A stretch of 64,000 nucleotides of DNA from Rhizobium leguminosarum. Its GTDB lineage: Bacteria > Pseudomonadota > Alphaproteobacteria > Rhizobiales > Rhizobiaceae. The stretch is from NCBI RefSeq assembly GCF_002953715.1, contig NZ_CP025012.1, positions 2,108,001 through 2,172,000 of the forward strand, given 5' to 3'. The number at the start of each line of letters is the position of its first letter. Position 1 is the first letter of the stretch. The notes beneath the pieces are model-generated. The model was not told the origin of the DNA, ran no database searches, and was given only the letters and a program-made list of their open reading frames with translations. Below are positions 1-8,301 of this stretch, piece by piece. The position numbers and the translations under genes were made by a program.

Positions 1-468
1 GATCACCTGCTCCGGCCTGGCCTGGTAGCCCTTCGGCATCAACTGCTCCAGGAGCGCCGGGTCGTCTTCGACGACGCGGGCCGTCCCCCAAATCTTCACT
101 CGGGACCGGCTGCCGTAGTCGATGAGGAATAGCTGCGCCTTGTCGTTGTCGACGAGGTTTCCCTGGGAGATGTATTGCCGGTTGCCGATGTAGTCCGCGA
201 ATCCCAGCGTGGTCTCGTCGATCACGCGGAGGAACCCAGGCGGGCCGCCCCGGTGCTGGATATAGGGCTGGCATTCCTTGTTGGCGGTGGCCATGAAGAT
301 GCTGATTTGCTTCTCGATGAAGTCCTTCAGGTCGGGTGTGATCTCGGTCGCCCATCCGCCGCGTTCTTCCACGCGTGCATAGGATCGGCGCGAACCCTTC
401 CTTGCCTGAATCTCCTTCACCGACGGCGAAAAGGCGACGTCGCTCGATATATGCTTTTCAGTCTCCAC
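1..468 (-). CDS. Pyridoxamine 5'-phosphate oxidase-family protein (3' part missing)
   Basis: The reading frame is open from a GTG at 466-468 to the left edge, so the C-terminus lies outside the window. About 156 residues are visible. The GTG start is preferred because a purine-rich stretch (GAGGGCAGG) lies just upstream. The sequence has the pattern of flavin-binding split-barrel proteins of the PNPOx-like type: a helix ending in IEKQISIFMATAN, then QHRGGPPGFLRV, GFADYIGNRQYIS and KAQLFLIDY, then a strand containing VKIWGTARVVED. Family members bind FMN or F420, but the substrate cannot be told here. It is the last gene of a leftward row with the metallo-hydrolase (58 bases upstream) and the alpha/beta hydrolase, so co-transcription is likely. 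Confident in the family, not in the function. Confidence 0.72.
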   Translation of the reverse strand, partial: METEKHISSDVAFSPSVKEIQARKGSRRSYARVEERGGWATEITPDLKDFIEKQISIFMATANKECQPYIQHRGGPPGFLRVIDETTLGFADYIGNRQYISQGNLVDNDKAQLFLIDYGSRSRVKIWGTARVVEDDPALLEQLMPKGYQARPEQVI

Positions 469-525
469 GGCCGCCTGCCCTCGTTTTGGAATCGGCGGCC
501 CGACGCCGCCGCGGAGAGTTTCAGC

Positions 526-1494
526 TCAGACGCCCTCATAGGCAAGGCGGGTGAACAGCGCCGGCGATATCGCCCAGTTGCCGAAGACCGGATCCCATTT
601 CGCAGTGGGCTTCGCGGCGATCGTTTCTTCGACGCTTCGACCATCTTTCTTCAGCTTGGCGACGTTCTCCCGGATGCCGACGAGCATATCCCGCCAGGCG
701 ATGAGATCCTTTTTGTTGCCGATCTCGCCGTGGCCCGGAATGACGATCGTCTGGTCGTCGACCATCTTGACGTTGGCCTCGGCGGCCTGGATCTGCCCGT
801 CGATGCTGCCACCGGTCGAATAGTCGATGAAGGGATAGACGCCGTTCCAGAACGTGTCGGCGACGTGGACGACGTTCGCCTCCTGGAAGAACACCGATAT
901 GTCGCTGTCGGTATGGGCCGGGCCGTAGTACTTCAGCGCGATCGTCTGGCCGTTGTGCTTCAACGTCTCCTCGTCGCCCTTCATGAGCATCGTCGGCAGC
1001 GCGCCCTTCGGCGACGCCGGGAAGTCGAAGTCCCAATCCTCGACGCGGGTGGCGACCGTCAGATGTTTCAGCGAATTGGGGTGTGCCGTGATCATGGCGC
1101 CTTCCGAATTGAGCCACTCGTTGCCGTCCGTGTGGTCGAAGTGCCAGTGCGAGTTGATGAGATGCTGGATCGGCTGCGGCCCGAGATCGGCGAGCGCCTT
1201 CTCGATCTTGGGACGGGTGGCCGTGATCCCGGCGTCGACGAGAAGCTTTCCGTCATCGCCGACGAGAACGCCCATGTTGCCGCCGGAGCCGGACAACGCG
1301 CTGATACCGCCCCGAAGCTTGGTTGTGGTGATATCCGCTGCGGCCGCGGCCTCGCGGATCTGGACGACGAGACTTTTGGCGGCGGCGAAAACCTCGGCCG
1401 GAGTGAGCCATCCGCCCGTGGCCGCGAATGTCGCGCCACCGAGGCAGCAGAGGCAGAAGCCACGTCTCGAGAGGTGGTAATCGTGCTTGGTCAT
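526..1494 (-). CDS. Exported metallo-beta-lactamase-fold hydrolase
   Basis: A 322-residue protein. The N-terminus carries a twin-arginine-like signal (LSRRGFCLCCLGG followed by a hydrophobic stretch to about residue 35), so it probably acts in the periplasm. The metal-binding signature SHWHFDHTDGN, a downstream GPAHTDSD histidine, VADTFWNGVYPFID and a final PGHGEIG histidine follow the metallo-beta-lactamase superfamily order, as in the SoxH/quinoprotein-relay-like branch. The start is placed at 1494, where GGAG lies a few bases upstream. A longer frame starts at 1542 but would push the Tat motif inward. It lies between an exported alpha/beta hydrolase and a PNPOx-like protein on the same strand. 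The substrate is unknown; beta-lactamase activity should not be assumed. Confidence 0.85.
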   Translation of the reverse strand: MTKHDYHLSRRGFCLCCLGGATFAATGGWLTPAEVFAAAKSLVVQIREAAAAADITTTKLRGGISALSGSGGNMGVLVGDDGKLLVDAGITATRPKIEKALADLGPQPIQHLINSHWHFDHTDGNEWLNSEGAMITAHPNSLKHLTVATRVEDWDFDFPASPKGALPTMLMKGDEETLKHNGQTIALKYYGPAHTDSDISVFFQEANVVHVADTFWNGVYPFIDYSTGGSIDGQIQAAEANVKMVDDQTIVIPGHGEIGNKKDLIAWRDMLVGIRENVAKLKKDGRSVEETIAAKPTAKWDPVFGNWAISPALFTRLAYEGV

Positions 1495-1575
1495 TTCCAG
1501 CTCCATCGTGTTGTGACAGTCGCGGTGAATGGGCGCCACCACGCAGGGAGGCGTGCGTGGTGGCCAGGCCTCGAT

Positions 1576-2565
1576 CTAGTCGCGGCTGAGCTTCCGATCG
1601 AGGAAATCGTGGATGAGCGGGGCCATCTCCGGCAGCTTGTCTTCGAGCGCGAAGTGGCCCGTGTCGAGCAGATGCATCTCGGCGTGCGGCAGGTCGCGCA
1701 GATAGGGCGACGCGCCGTCGGCCGGGAAGATCTTGTCGTTCTTCCCCCAGACGATCAGGGTCGGCGGCTTCTTGTCCCGGAAGAACTTCTGGAATTCCGG
1801 ATAGAGCGGGACGTTCGTACCGTAATCGTGGAAGAGGTCGAGCTGAATGTCGTTGTTTCCGGGACGATCGAGCAGGGGCTGATCGTGTCCCCAGTTGTCG
1901 GGATCGATGTGCGCCAGGTTACTCATGCCATCCGTGTACTGGAACACAGTGGTCTCGGGCTTGAAAAGCACCAGCAAGGCCTGCCGGTTTTCGGGAGTGT
2001 CGTTTTTCCAATACGCTTTGATCGGATCCCAGAACTCCTTGAGCCCCTCCTCGTAGGCGTTGCCATTCTGGACGATCAGGGCAGACACTCGGTCCGGATG
2101 CTTGAGCGCGAGGCGGTAGCCGACAGGAGCGCCATAGTCCATGACGTACATCGCGTATTCAGTAATGTTCAGCTTGCCGAGAAGGCCGTCGACGATATCG
2201 GCGTAGTGGCCAAAGGTGTAGGCGAACTTGGTGTGGTCGGGCGCGTCGCTCTCGCCGAAGCCAGGGTAGTCCGGCGCGATGACGTGATATTTGTCGGCGA
2301 GAATCGGGATTAGGTTCCTGAACATGTGTGACGACGTCGGGAAGCCATGAAGCAGAAGTACGACGGGAGCGCCGGCGGGACCGGCCTCGCGATAAAAGAT
2401 CTTCGTGCCGTCGACGTCAACCGTGTGATAGGTGACCTGCGGGACCACGAGCTTATGTATGGTGACAACCTTCTTCGCTGCGTAAGAGATGGCCGGCAGA
2501 GCTGTTGATGCAGACAACGCGACTGCTATGGCCAAGGCGGTTCTGCTCATGATGGATCTGTTCAT
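1576..2565 (-). CDS. Exported alpha/beta hydrolase (haloalkane dehalogenase/epoxide hydrolase-like)
   Basis: A 329-residue protein with a Sec-type signal peptide (hydrophobic core to about residue 29, cut near ISYA/AKK). The body has the alpha/beta hydrolase core: oxyanion-hole motif [10 protein letters not shown], then [12 protein letters not shown]. The nucleophile elbow reads VMDYGAPVG, with aspartate rather than serine, which is typical of the haloalkane dehalogenase and epoxide hydrolase branch. The catalytic histidine is probably in [10 protein letters not shown] near the C-terminus. The gene precedes the metallo-hydrolase (81 bases between) and lies divergent from the winged-helix/receiver regulator at 2938, which may control it. 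The real substrate is not predictable from sequence. Confidence 0.85.
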   Translation of the reverse strand: MNRSIMSRTALAIAVALSASTALPAISYAAKKVVTIHKLVVPQVTYHTVDVDGTKIFYREAGPAGAPVVLLLHGFPTSSHMFRNLIPILADKYHVIAPDYPGFGESDAPDHTKFAYTFGHYADIVDGLLGKLNITEYAMYVMDYGAPVGYRLALKHPDRVSALIVQNGNAYEEGLKEFWDPIKAYWKNDTPENRQALLVLFKPETTVFQYTDGMSNLAHIDPDNWGHDQPLLDRPGNNDIQLDLFHDYGTNVPLYPEFQKFFRDKKPPTLIVWGKNDKIFPADGASPYLRDLPHAEMHLLDTGHFALEDKLPEMAPLIHDFLDRKLSRD

Positions 2566-2937
2566 TTCAGCCTCCAGTTTTTCGAACGAGGATGCGAGCG
2601 CGACTTACCCGTTGCGTCGCTTATTTCCTCTTGATTGCTACGCTCGGCGAGCGGAAACCACGAGCTAGTTGTCGTAAGGCGTCGTGAGTTTGCGTGAGAG
2701 GGCATGCCAAGCGACTTCGCCAAGTCGTTCGAATTCCTAGACCTTGGTCTAGTTCTTCACGACGTTGTCGGGGTCGGACTGGCCATTGGTCGGATTGTTT
2801 GCGTGCATCGCGGGAGCTAGGCTCTCCCTGCAATCGCACGCATATGGAGATCGCCTCCCGCAAGCGGGGCCTGATTTGTAGGACGCCGATCTTCAGCAGC
2901 GCGATGAACAATTGCAGCCGACGGGGGGAAGTCAGCC
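2566..2937. other. Divergent intergenic region between hydrolase and regulator
   Basis: These 372 bases separate two divergently read genes and should hold both promoters. Open frames on either strand here have no recognisable protein pattern and no convincing ribosome site, so I do not call a gene. A GGGGGAAG ribosome-binding site precedes the regulator start at 2938. I could not identify an operator with confidence. Confidence 0.5.
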
Positions 2938-3771
2938 ATGCAAGTCCAATTCGCCGATACGCTCGAACAAACGAACCCAGCAGACGCATACCTGCCTCAC
3001 CATTCCAGAGAGGCGAAGCGCGAAGCCTATGACGACGCGATCCGGTTCGGCAGGTTCTGCGCGATCCCGCACTCCCGTCAGCTCCTGCTGGATGGGAGCC
3101 CGCAGGAGATAGGCGGCCGGGCGTTCGACCTTCTCATGGTGCTGCTCAGGTCCAACGGCAGGATCGTCAGCAAGGACGAGATCCTGAACGAGGTGTGGCC
3201 GTCGCTGGTGGTCGAGGAATGCAATCTCCGCTTCCAGGTGAAGTCCTTGAGGCGGGCCTTGGGCAGCCAGGGCAACATGATCAAGACGATCGTCAGGAGA
3301 GGCTACATGCTGATCAGGGACGACGTGGTGCCCGAAGGCGAGGCGCGGTTCGACGCCACAAGATCAACGACCATTTCTGAGGTCGACACGCCTGTGGCGA
3401 TCAGGGCCTCGGCGCCCTACATTGTCCTGATCGAGGACGACGAGAGCGTCCGGCGCTCGATTTCAACACTGCTGAGATCGGTCGGCCTTGGCGTCGCATC
3501 CTTTGAATCCGTCAAGGAATACCAAGAGAGCGAGCACTCACCTCAGCCCGACTGCCTTATCCTCGACGTCTGCCTGCCCGGAAGGAGCGGCTTGGACTTC
3601 CAGGCCGATCTCCTGAAGTCTGGAATACGATATCCGATCATCTTCATCAGCGGCCATGCGGACATCCAGATGTCGGTGCGCGCGATGAAGGCGGGCGCGG
3701 TCGAGTTCCTGACGAAGCCGGTGCGCCATCAGGACTTGTTGTCGGCGGTGGACATGGCGATAAACGCCTGA
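2938..3771 (+). CDS. Transcriptional regulator with N-terminal winged helix and C-terminal receiver domain
   Basis: A 277-residue protein with two clear domains in an unusual order. Residues about 36-131 form an OmpR/CadC-type winged helix (IGGRAFDLLMVLL, IVSKDEILNEVWP, NLRFQVKSLRRALG, TIVRRGYML). Residues about 159-276 form a complete receiver domain: acidic pair in VLIEDDESVRRS, phospho-acceptor Asp in LILDVCLPGRSGLDF, switch Ser in IFISGHAD and the conserved Lys in EFLTKPVR. Typical OmpR-family proteins have receiver first and DNA-binding domain last. The receiver resembles the FixJ-type one at 7645-8301, sharing RAMKAGAVEFLTKPVR. The gene is divergent from the hydrolase/MBL/PNPOx row and is followed by a hairpin terminator. 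No cognate kinase is adjacent; the nearest is at 8282-10630. Confidence 0.88.
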   Translation: MQVQFADTLEQTNPADAYLPHHSREAKREAYDDAIRFGRFCAIPHSRQLLLDGSPQEIGGRAFDLLMVLLRSNGRIVSKDEILNEVWPSLVVEECNLRFQVKSLRRALGSQGNMIKTIVRRGYMLIRDDVVPEGEARFDATRSTTISEVDTPVAIRASAPYIVLIEDDESVRRSISTLLRSVGLGVASFESVKEYQESEHSPQPDCLILDVCLPGRSGLDFQADLLKSGIRYPIIFISGHADIQMSVRAMKAGAVEFLTKPVRHQDLLSAVDMAINA

Positions 3772-3806
3772 CGCGTAGGCGTGACCGGGCATTGACGTTT
3801 TAAATC

Positions 3807-3831
3807 GAAGGCGGCCGCGAAGGCCGCCTTC
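3807..3831 (+). terminator. Hairpin terminator after the wHTH-REC regulator
   Basis: A perfect 10-base stem (GAAGGCGGCC / GGCCGCCTTC) with a 5-base loop, 36 bases after the regulator's stop codon. No strong T-run follows, which is common in high-GC rhizobia. Confidence 0.65.
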
Positions 3832-4021
3832 GTCCGTCGTGGCTTCGATCCTGACCTTCCCGTATCTCCGACCACGTCGAACGCAGCATTCGTGGCCAAC
3901 TGGATCTCACACGCCATCTCGACAACTCACACCATTGGACGGCGCCGCGTAGTAGCCTCGCAGGAATATAAACCAAGCGCGCATGCTCACTGCTGCAGGC
4001 GCCCAGTGTGAGGTTCTTCGC

Positions 4022-4795
4022 ATGAAAAAGTGGTTGTCGAGTTCAGCAATGGTCGCGGCGCTGTTCCTGAGCCAGAATGCGATGGCGGCCTCGAAGCCGA
4101 CGATCGTCCTCGTCCACGGCGCCTTCGCGGAGTCGGCGAGCTGGGACGGCGTCGCCGCCAAGCTGGTGAAGGACGGCTATCCTGTCGTCGCGGTGGCCAA
4201 CCCACTGCGGGGACTGAAGTACGACTCCGACTACGTCTCGGCTGTTCTGAAGTCCATCGACGGGCCGGTCGTCCTGGTCGGTCATTCCTACGGCGGCTCG
4301 GTGATCACCGACGTCGCCGTCGAAGGAACGAACGTCAAATCCCTCGTCTTTGTCGCAGGACTCGCGCCGGACAACGGAGAAAGCGCAGGCAGCCTTGGCA
4401 AGAAGTTCCCGACCGGCACGCTCGGCGACGCCCTGGCACCACCCGTCATCCAGCCCGATGGAAAACATGATCTCTACATTCTGCAGAGCAAGTTCTGGAA
4501 GCAGTTCGCTGCGGACGTCACGGAGCAGCAAGCGGCACTCATGGGTGCGGAACAGCGCCCGGTCACGGCCGAGGCCCTGAACGATCCTTCCGGCGATCCA
4601 TCCTGGAAGAAGCTGCCTTCCCATTTCATCTACGGCACCGCCGACAAGAATATTCCGAGCGAACTCCATGAATTCATGGCAAAGCGAGCGGGCGCAAAGG
4701 AAACGGTCGGCGTAAAGGGCGCGTCCCATGTTGTGATGATCTCACATCCAGATCTGGTGTCTGCAATGATCGAGCGGGCCGCCACCGACAAGTAG
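4022..4795 (+). CDS. Exported alpha/beta hydrolase (serine type)
   Basis: A 257-residue protein beginning MKKWLSSSAMVAALF, a good Sec signal peptide cut near AMA/ASKP, so it is probably periplasmic. A longer frame exists from 3983, but the signal peptide fixes the start at 4022. The alpha/beta hydrolase core is plain: LVHGAFAESASWDGV at the oxyanion hole, nucleophile elbow VGHSYGGS with serine, and a late GASHVVMISHP histidine. This matches the small esterase-like group often annotated as alpha/beta hydrolase near AraC regulators. It is followed after 48 bases by an AraC-family regulator and then a carboxymuconolactone-decarboxylase-family gene, all on the plus strand, so these three probably form one unit. 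Substrate unknown. Confidence 0.86.
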   Translation: MKKWLSSSAMVAALFLSQNAMAASKPTIVLVHGAFAESASWDGVAAKLVKDGYPVVAVANPLRGLKYDSDYVSAVLKSIDGPVVLVGHSYGGSVITDVAVEGTNVKSLVFVAGLAPDNGESAGSLGKKFPTGTLGDALAPPVIQPDGKHDLYILQSKFWKQFAADVTEQQAALMGAEQRPVTAEALNDPSGDPSWKKLPSHFIYGTADKNIPSELHEFMAKRAGAKETVGVKGASHVVMISHPDLVSAMIERAATDK

Positions 4796-4843
4796 CGCCA
4801 CGGCCATCAACTCAATTCGCGCCCTTTTGATGAGGAGCAGCCG

Positions 4844-5794
4844 ATGCAGACCGATGTCGCCATCAAGGTGAGCTTGGGCAGGATACGTGATGGCTTCGAA
4901 ACCATCGACGACTGCCTGCACGTCGAGCACTACAGCGTCGCCGACCCGAATATCTCCCTTGCAAAGCTGACACGAGAGAACGGAAACCGAGCGATCACCG
5001 CCTCGCTGGGGTCCGGCGTCGGGACGTTCGTCGTTGCGGCCCGCGATTCCGAGCTGCGCCTTGAGCAAAAGGGGCGTGTCCTGTTTCAGGGACTGATGGT
5101 CGAGGACAGCGTCACCTTCGTGGAAGGCCCCGATCCGATCGCCGTCGAACTGCAGTCCGACGCCTATCTCTACGTACTCACCTTTCTGCGAGAGCCTTGT
5201 CGAGGCCTCTGCTCCATTGTCGGAGGAAGGTTCAACATCCGCGATATTCGCCTCGCGGAGCTGATCGGCGAAATTTCCGAAAGCTCGCCCGCGCGAAGGA
5301 GCGAAATCACCAGGGATTTCTCGCAATTGGCGTTCGAGCACTATCGGTCACTGCCACGCGTTCATCCCCTCTCGGCATGGCGCCTCAGTCGCGTCAGACG
5401 ATATGCGGAATCTCGTCTCGATCAGCGGATGTCGCTGGAGGACCTGGCGGACGTCGCAGGGTTCTCGCGGGCGCATTTCGCGGCAACGTTCAAGGCGGCC
5501 ACCTCGATGAGCGCCCATGAATTCCTTCTGCGGATGCGAATTCAGGCTGCAGCCAGGCTGCTGACTTCCACCGATCTGGCCCTCGTCGAGATCGCGTTGC
5601 AGACTGGGTTCCAGAACCAGCCGCACTTTACGACGGTCTTCAAGAAGATCACCGCGGTCACCCCGCGAAAATGGCGGGATTCCCGTCGGTCTACCGCAAT
5701 GGCGCACAGCCTCAAGCAAGTGGTCGACGGTGCCATCGTCATCGAACATCTGCCACATGAGCCGGACGGATTCCTTCCGCATGATCTGCATTGA
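4844..5794 (+). CDS. AraC-family transcriptional regulator
   Basis: A 316-residue protein. The C-terminal third has the double helix-turn-helix of AraC/XylS regulators: first helix pair around MSLEDLADVAGFSRAHFA, second around ALVEIALQTGFQNQPHF followed by FKKITAVTPRKWR. The N-terminal two thirds would be a ligand-binding or dimerisation region and show no recognisable motif. The gene sits between the exported serine hydrolase and the CMD-family gene on the same strand, with 48- and 53-base gaps, so it probably regulates this small unit. The effector is unknown. Confidence 0.9.
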   Translation: MQTDVAIKVSLGRIRDGFETIDDCLHVEHYSVADPNISLAKLTRENGNRAITASLGSGVGTFVVAARDSELRLEQKGRVLFQGLMVEDSVTFVEGPDPIAVELQSDAYLYVLTFLREPCRGLCSIVGGRFNIRDIRLAELIGEISESSPARRSEITRDFSQLAFEHYRSLPRVHPLSAWRLSRVRRYAESRLDQRMSLEDLADVAGFSRAHFAATFKAATSMSAHEFLLRMRIQAAARLLTSTDLALVEIALQTGFQNQPHFTTVFKKITAVTPRKWRDSRRSTAMAHSLKQVVDGAIVIEHLPHEPDGFLPHDLH

Positions 5795-5847
5795 AGACCG
5801 GCTTCACACAGAACGACAGAACCTGAAGCAACAAAGGAGATTGAAAA

Positions 5848-6396
5848 ATGGCCCGAATTCCAATTCCCGCGACACTCGAAGCGGCCCCTGAGGCTTCCAA
5901 GTCGACGCTGGAGGCGATCAAGAAGCAGATCGGCGCGCTGCCCAACGTATTCCGCATGATGTCGACAAGCCCGGCCGTGCTCGAAGCCTACGCAGGTCTC
6001 AACGGAGCACTGGGCAAGGGCAAGCTCGACAAGAAGATCCGCGAGCGCATCGCGCTGGCGATCGCCCAAAAGAACGGCTGCGAGTATTGCCTCGCAGCCC
6101 ATACCTACACCGGCACCCATGTCACCAAGCTCAGCCTAGAGGAGATTGCAGCGGCCCGTCGCGGCGGGTCCTCCGAGGCAAGGGCCGACGCCGCCGTCAA
6201 ATTTGCGGTCAGGGTCGCCGAAGCCAGGGGCGGCGTTTCCGAACAGGAAGTGGAAGCACTGAAGGCGGCCGGCTTCGATGACGGCGAGCTTCTGGAGATC
6301 GTCGCCCACGTCGCGGCGAGCACCTTCACGAACTACATGAACGAAGTCTTCAAGACCGACGTCGACTTCCCGAAGGTCGAGCGCGAAGCCGCCTGA
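5848..6396 (+). CDS. Carboxymuconolactone decarboxylase-family (AhpD-like) protein
   Basis: A 182-residue, all-helical protein. The family signature is clear: KIRERIALAIAQKNGCEYCLAAH, with a CxxC-type pair (C-E-Y-C) followed by AAH, as in the peroxidase-related CMD proteins and AhpD. Such proteins use the two cysteines and a nearby histidine in a thiol peroxidase-like reaction; decarboxylase activity is not implied. A good ribosome site (AAAGGAG) precedes the start. It is the third gene of the hydrolase-AraC-CMD unit, which suggests defence against, or turnover of, a reactive compound. The exact role is inference. Confidence 0.87.
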   Translation: MARIPIPATLEAAPEASKSTLEAIKKQIGALPNVFRMMSTSPAVLEAYAGLNGALGKGKLDKKIRERIALAIAQKNGCEYCLAAHTYTGTHVTKLSLEEIAAARRGGSSEARADAAVKFAVRVAEARGGVSEQEVEALKAAGFDDGELLEIVAHVAASTFTNYMNEVFKTDVDFPKVEREAA

Positions 6397-6610
6397 GCGA
6401 CCTGAACCTTGAGAAGACACTCTCCGGAGGGCGGCACTCCCTTCCGGGGATTTGTGATGCCATGTTCGCCTCGTTTATCCACAAAAGAACATGCCCTCGC
6501 GACAGGGTCCGCGAGGGCAAATTCTTGGGAGGTTGCGGCTCGAAAGCGGCAGGCGTTTGCGGCATGGCGCCTACCGCGTGCGATCGCCTTGGGAGCTCGA
6601 ATCCTTCAAA

Positions 6611-7012
6611 CTATCTCTTCTCCGGCACGAAGAAGCTGACCGTCTCCGCCGTGATCACGTGATGTCTCGGATCGGCCAGTTCCACGAGAACCTTGTGCTC
6701 GCCCGCCGGAAGGCCGACGACGATCAGCGTCTCACCGCTTGCATCGACGAAGTGCCATGGGAGATCATCGATGGTCACGTGGACGTGCCCTAGCCGGGGC
6801 GATACTCGGAGCGCGCCCTCTCCGAAAACTGGGACAATGCGAATGTTCTCCGCCCGATATTGAATGAAGACAAGGCCACGGGACAATGGCTCCGGAAGCG
6901 GCGGATCGACGATAAGCTTCGGCGCCGGCTCGTCTTCGATGGTGATCAGTGGCGAAGGTCCAATGATGTCTCTCGCCGTGTGGGTGGGAGCGCTCGTGGC
7001 AGGCGTCGTCAT
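6611..7012 (-). CDS. DUF6130-family protein
   Basis: A protein of about 133 residues. The body follows the DUF6130 pattern as I recall it: KLIVDPPLPEPLSRGLVFIQY, RIVPVFGEGALRVSP, GHVHVTIDDLPWHF, a conserved VVGLPAGEHKVLVELAD and a final VSFFVPEKR. Family members are small proteins of unknown function, usually exported. Here I see no proper signal peptide at the N-terminus, so the first codons may be damaged or the start misplaced; an alternative ATG lies at 7054. It is the last gene of the leftward row that begins with cbtB. Confident in the family, unsure of the start. Confidence 0.75.
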   Translation of the reverse strand: MTTPATSAPTHTARDIIGPSPLITIEDEPAPKLIVDPPLPEPLSRGLVFIQYRAENIRIVPVFGEGALRVSPRLGHVHVTIDDLPWHFVDASGETLIVVGLPAGEHKVLVELADPRHHVITAETVSFFVPEKR

Positions 7013-7167
7013 GGCGGCCCTCGTAGCTCGATTGCTTCGATGTCCGAGGTGCATATTCGCGCGACGTCGTCCATCTCTCCGTCAATTTCTGCCGGAGGAG
7101 CGATGGAGTCGAGTTAGATGTCGTGAGGTGCCGTTGGTTCTGGTGCGATCAGTTGCGGCTATCACTC

Positions 7168-7566
7168 TCAGGGCGTGGAAGCAGGACCGCTCGCCAGAGC
7201 CGTCCTGATCGCCTCCAGCAAATCCGTTGGACTGACGGGCTTTAGGAAGATACGCGACGCCCCTGAATTCCTGGCACGGTCACCCACCGCGACGTCGGAG
7301 TGGGCAGTGATAAGAATTGACGGAATCCTTCTGGCCATCCCGGACAGTCGATCCAGCAGGTCCAATCCCGAAATACCGCCGAGCTGGATGTCGGTGACGA
7401 GGCAGGCCGCGGTCTGCAGCTCCGTGGAAGCGAGGAATTCTTCCGCCGACGCGAAGGCGGCAACCCGCAGGCCATTGGCGCGCAGCAGTCCTCTGAGCGC
7501 GTCACGGACGGGCTCGTCATCCTCGACGCAAATCACCAGGGAGGTCTTCGAGGCATCAACCATCAA
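7168..7566 (-). CDS. Single-domain response regulator
   Basis: A 132-residue protein that is only a receiver domain, with no output domain. Key residues are present: acidic pair in CVEDDEPVRDAL, phospho-acceptor in LVTDIQLGGISGLDL, switch Thr in ILITAHSD and conserved Lys in FLKPVSPTDLLEA. The sequence is closest in style to FixJ-type receivers. It lies 78 bases after the FixJ-type regulator and on the same strand as the multi-PAS kinase, so it probably takes phosphate from that kinase and acts as a sink, relay or protein-binding switch. The partner is inferred from position. Confidence 0.88.
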   Translation of the reverse strand: MMVDASKTSLVICVEDDEPVRDALRGLLRANGLRVAAFASAEEFLASTELQTAACLVTDIQLGGISGLDLLDRLSGMARRIPSILITAHSDVAVGDRARNSGASRIFLKPVSPTDLLEAIRTALASGPASTP

Positions 7567-7644
7567 TCGATCCTATCATCGTGATTCTATGACCGGGGTT
7601 GCACGCTCGCAATGCGACTAACGTCACAAAATTTCAAATGAAAA

Positions 7645-8301
7645 CTAGCCTTTAGTAGAGGTGTTCGCTTGCTCGCCCAACTCGAGCAGATCGTAGTGCC
7701 GTACAAGCTCCGGCAGCGTCAGCACGTGCATCTTCTGCATGACGTTTCCTCGGTGCAGTTTGACCGTCGCCTCCGTAATCCCTAAGGCCGTGGAGATCTG
7801 CTTGTTACGCTGTCCCTCCACCACCCGGATCAGAACTTCCTGCTCACGTTTCGTCAGCTTCTCAAAATCGGCTCGGGCGCTCGCTGCCGCCTCCTCCTTC
7901 ATCGCCGAGCGACTGTCCCGCTTCATTGCGGCGTGGACCGCGTCCAGGAGATCCTGCTCGCGCACCGGTTTCGTCAGGAACTCTACTGCGCCTGCCTTCA
8001 TCGCCCTGACGGCGATCGGAACGTCGGCATGGCCGCTCATGAAGATCACCGGTCTGTGGAAGCCGCGGGTCCGCACCTCTTCGTAGAATTCGATTCCGCT
8101 CTGGCCGGGAAGCCGGACGTCCAGGATCATGCAACCGACGGAGCCCAATTGGCCCTTCGACGAGAACTCGGCCGCCGAGGGAAATGCGGTCACGTTGAAC
8201 TTCATAGAGCGGAGAAGGCCGACTAGCGACTCGCGTACGCCGACGTCGTCTTCGATGACGACGACCTGCGGGGTGATCTCCTCACGCTGCTTCTGGTTCA
8301 T
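7645..8301 (-). CDS. FixJ-type response regulator (REC + LuxR HTH)
   Basis: A 218-residue protein with an N-terminal receiver (VVIEDDVGVRES, MILDVRLPGQSGIEF, IFMSGHAD, EFLTKPVREQDLL) and a C-terminal LuxR-type helix-turn-helix (LTKREQEVLIRVVEGQRNK, then ALGITEATVKLHRGNVM). This is the FixJ/NarL arrangement. The start at 8301 is chosen for its G-rich ribosome site (GGGGGGCAG); an upstream extension in frame is antisense-like and has no receiver pattern. The first 20 bases overlap the end of the kinase gene, so the pair is translationally coupled and is very likely a cognate two-component system. The target genes are not known. Confidence 0.9.
   Translation of the reverse strand: MNQKQREEITPQVVVIEDDVGVRESLVGLLRSMKFNVTAFPSAAEFSSKGQLGSVGCMILDVRLPGQSGIEFYEEVRTRGFHRPVIFMSGHADVPIAVRAMKAGAVEFLTKPVREQDLLDAVHAAMKRDSRSAMKEEAAASARADFEKLTKREQEVLIRVVEGQRNKQISTALGITEATVKLHRGNVMQKMHVLTLPELVRHYDLLELGEQANTSTKG

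Noticed and set aside
175..2313. A 712-codon open frame on the plus strand
   Set aside because: It is the antisense of the metallo-hydrolase and alpha/beta hydrolase genes, which have clear motifs and signal peptides. Long antisense frames are expected at this GC content.
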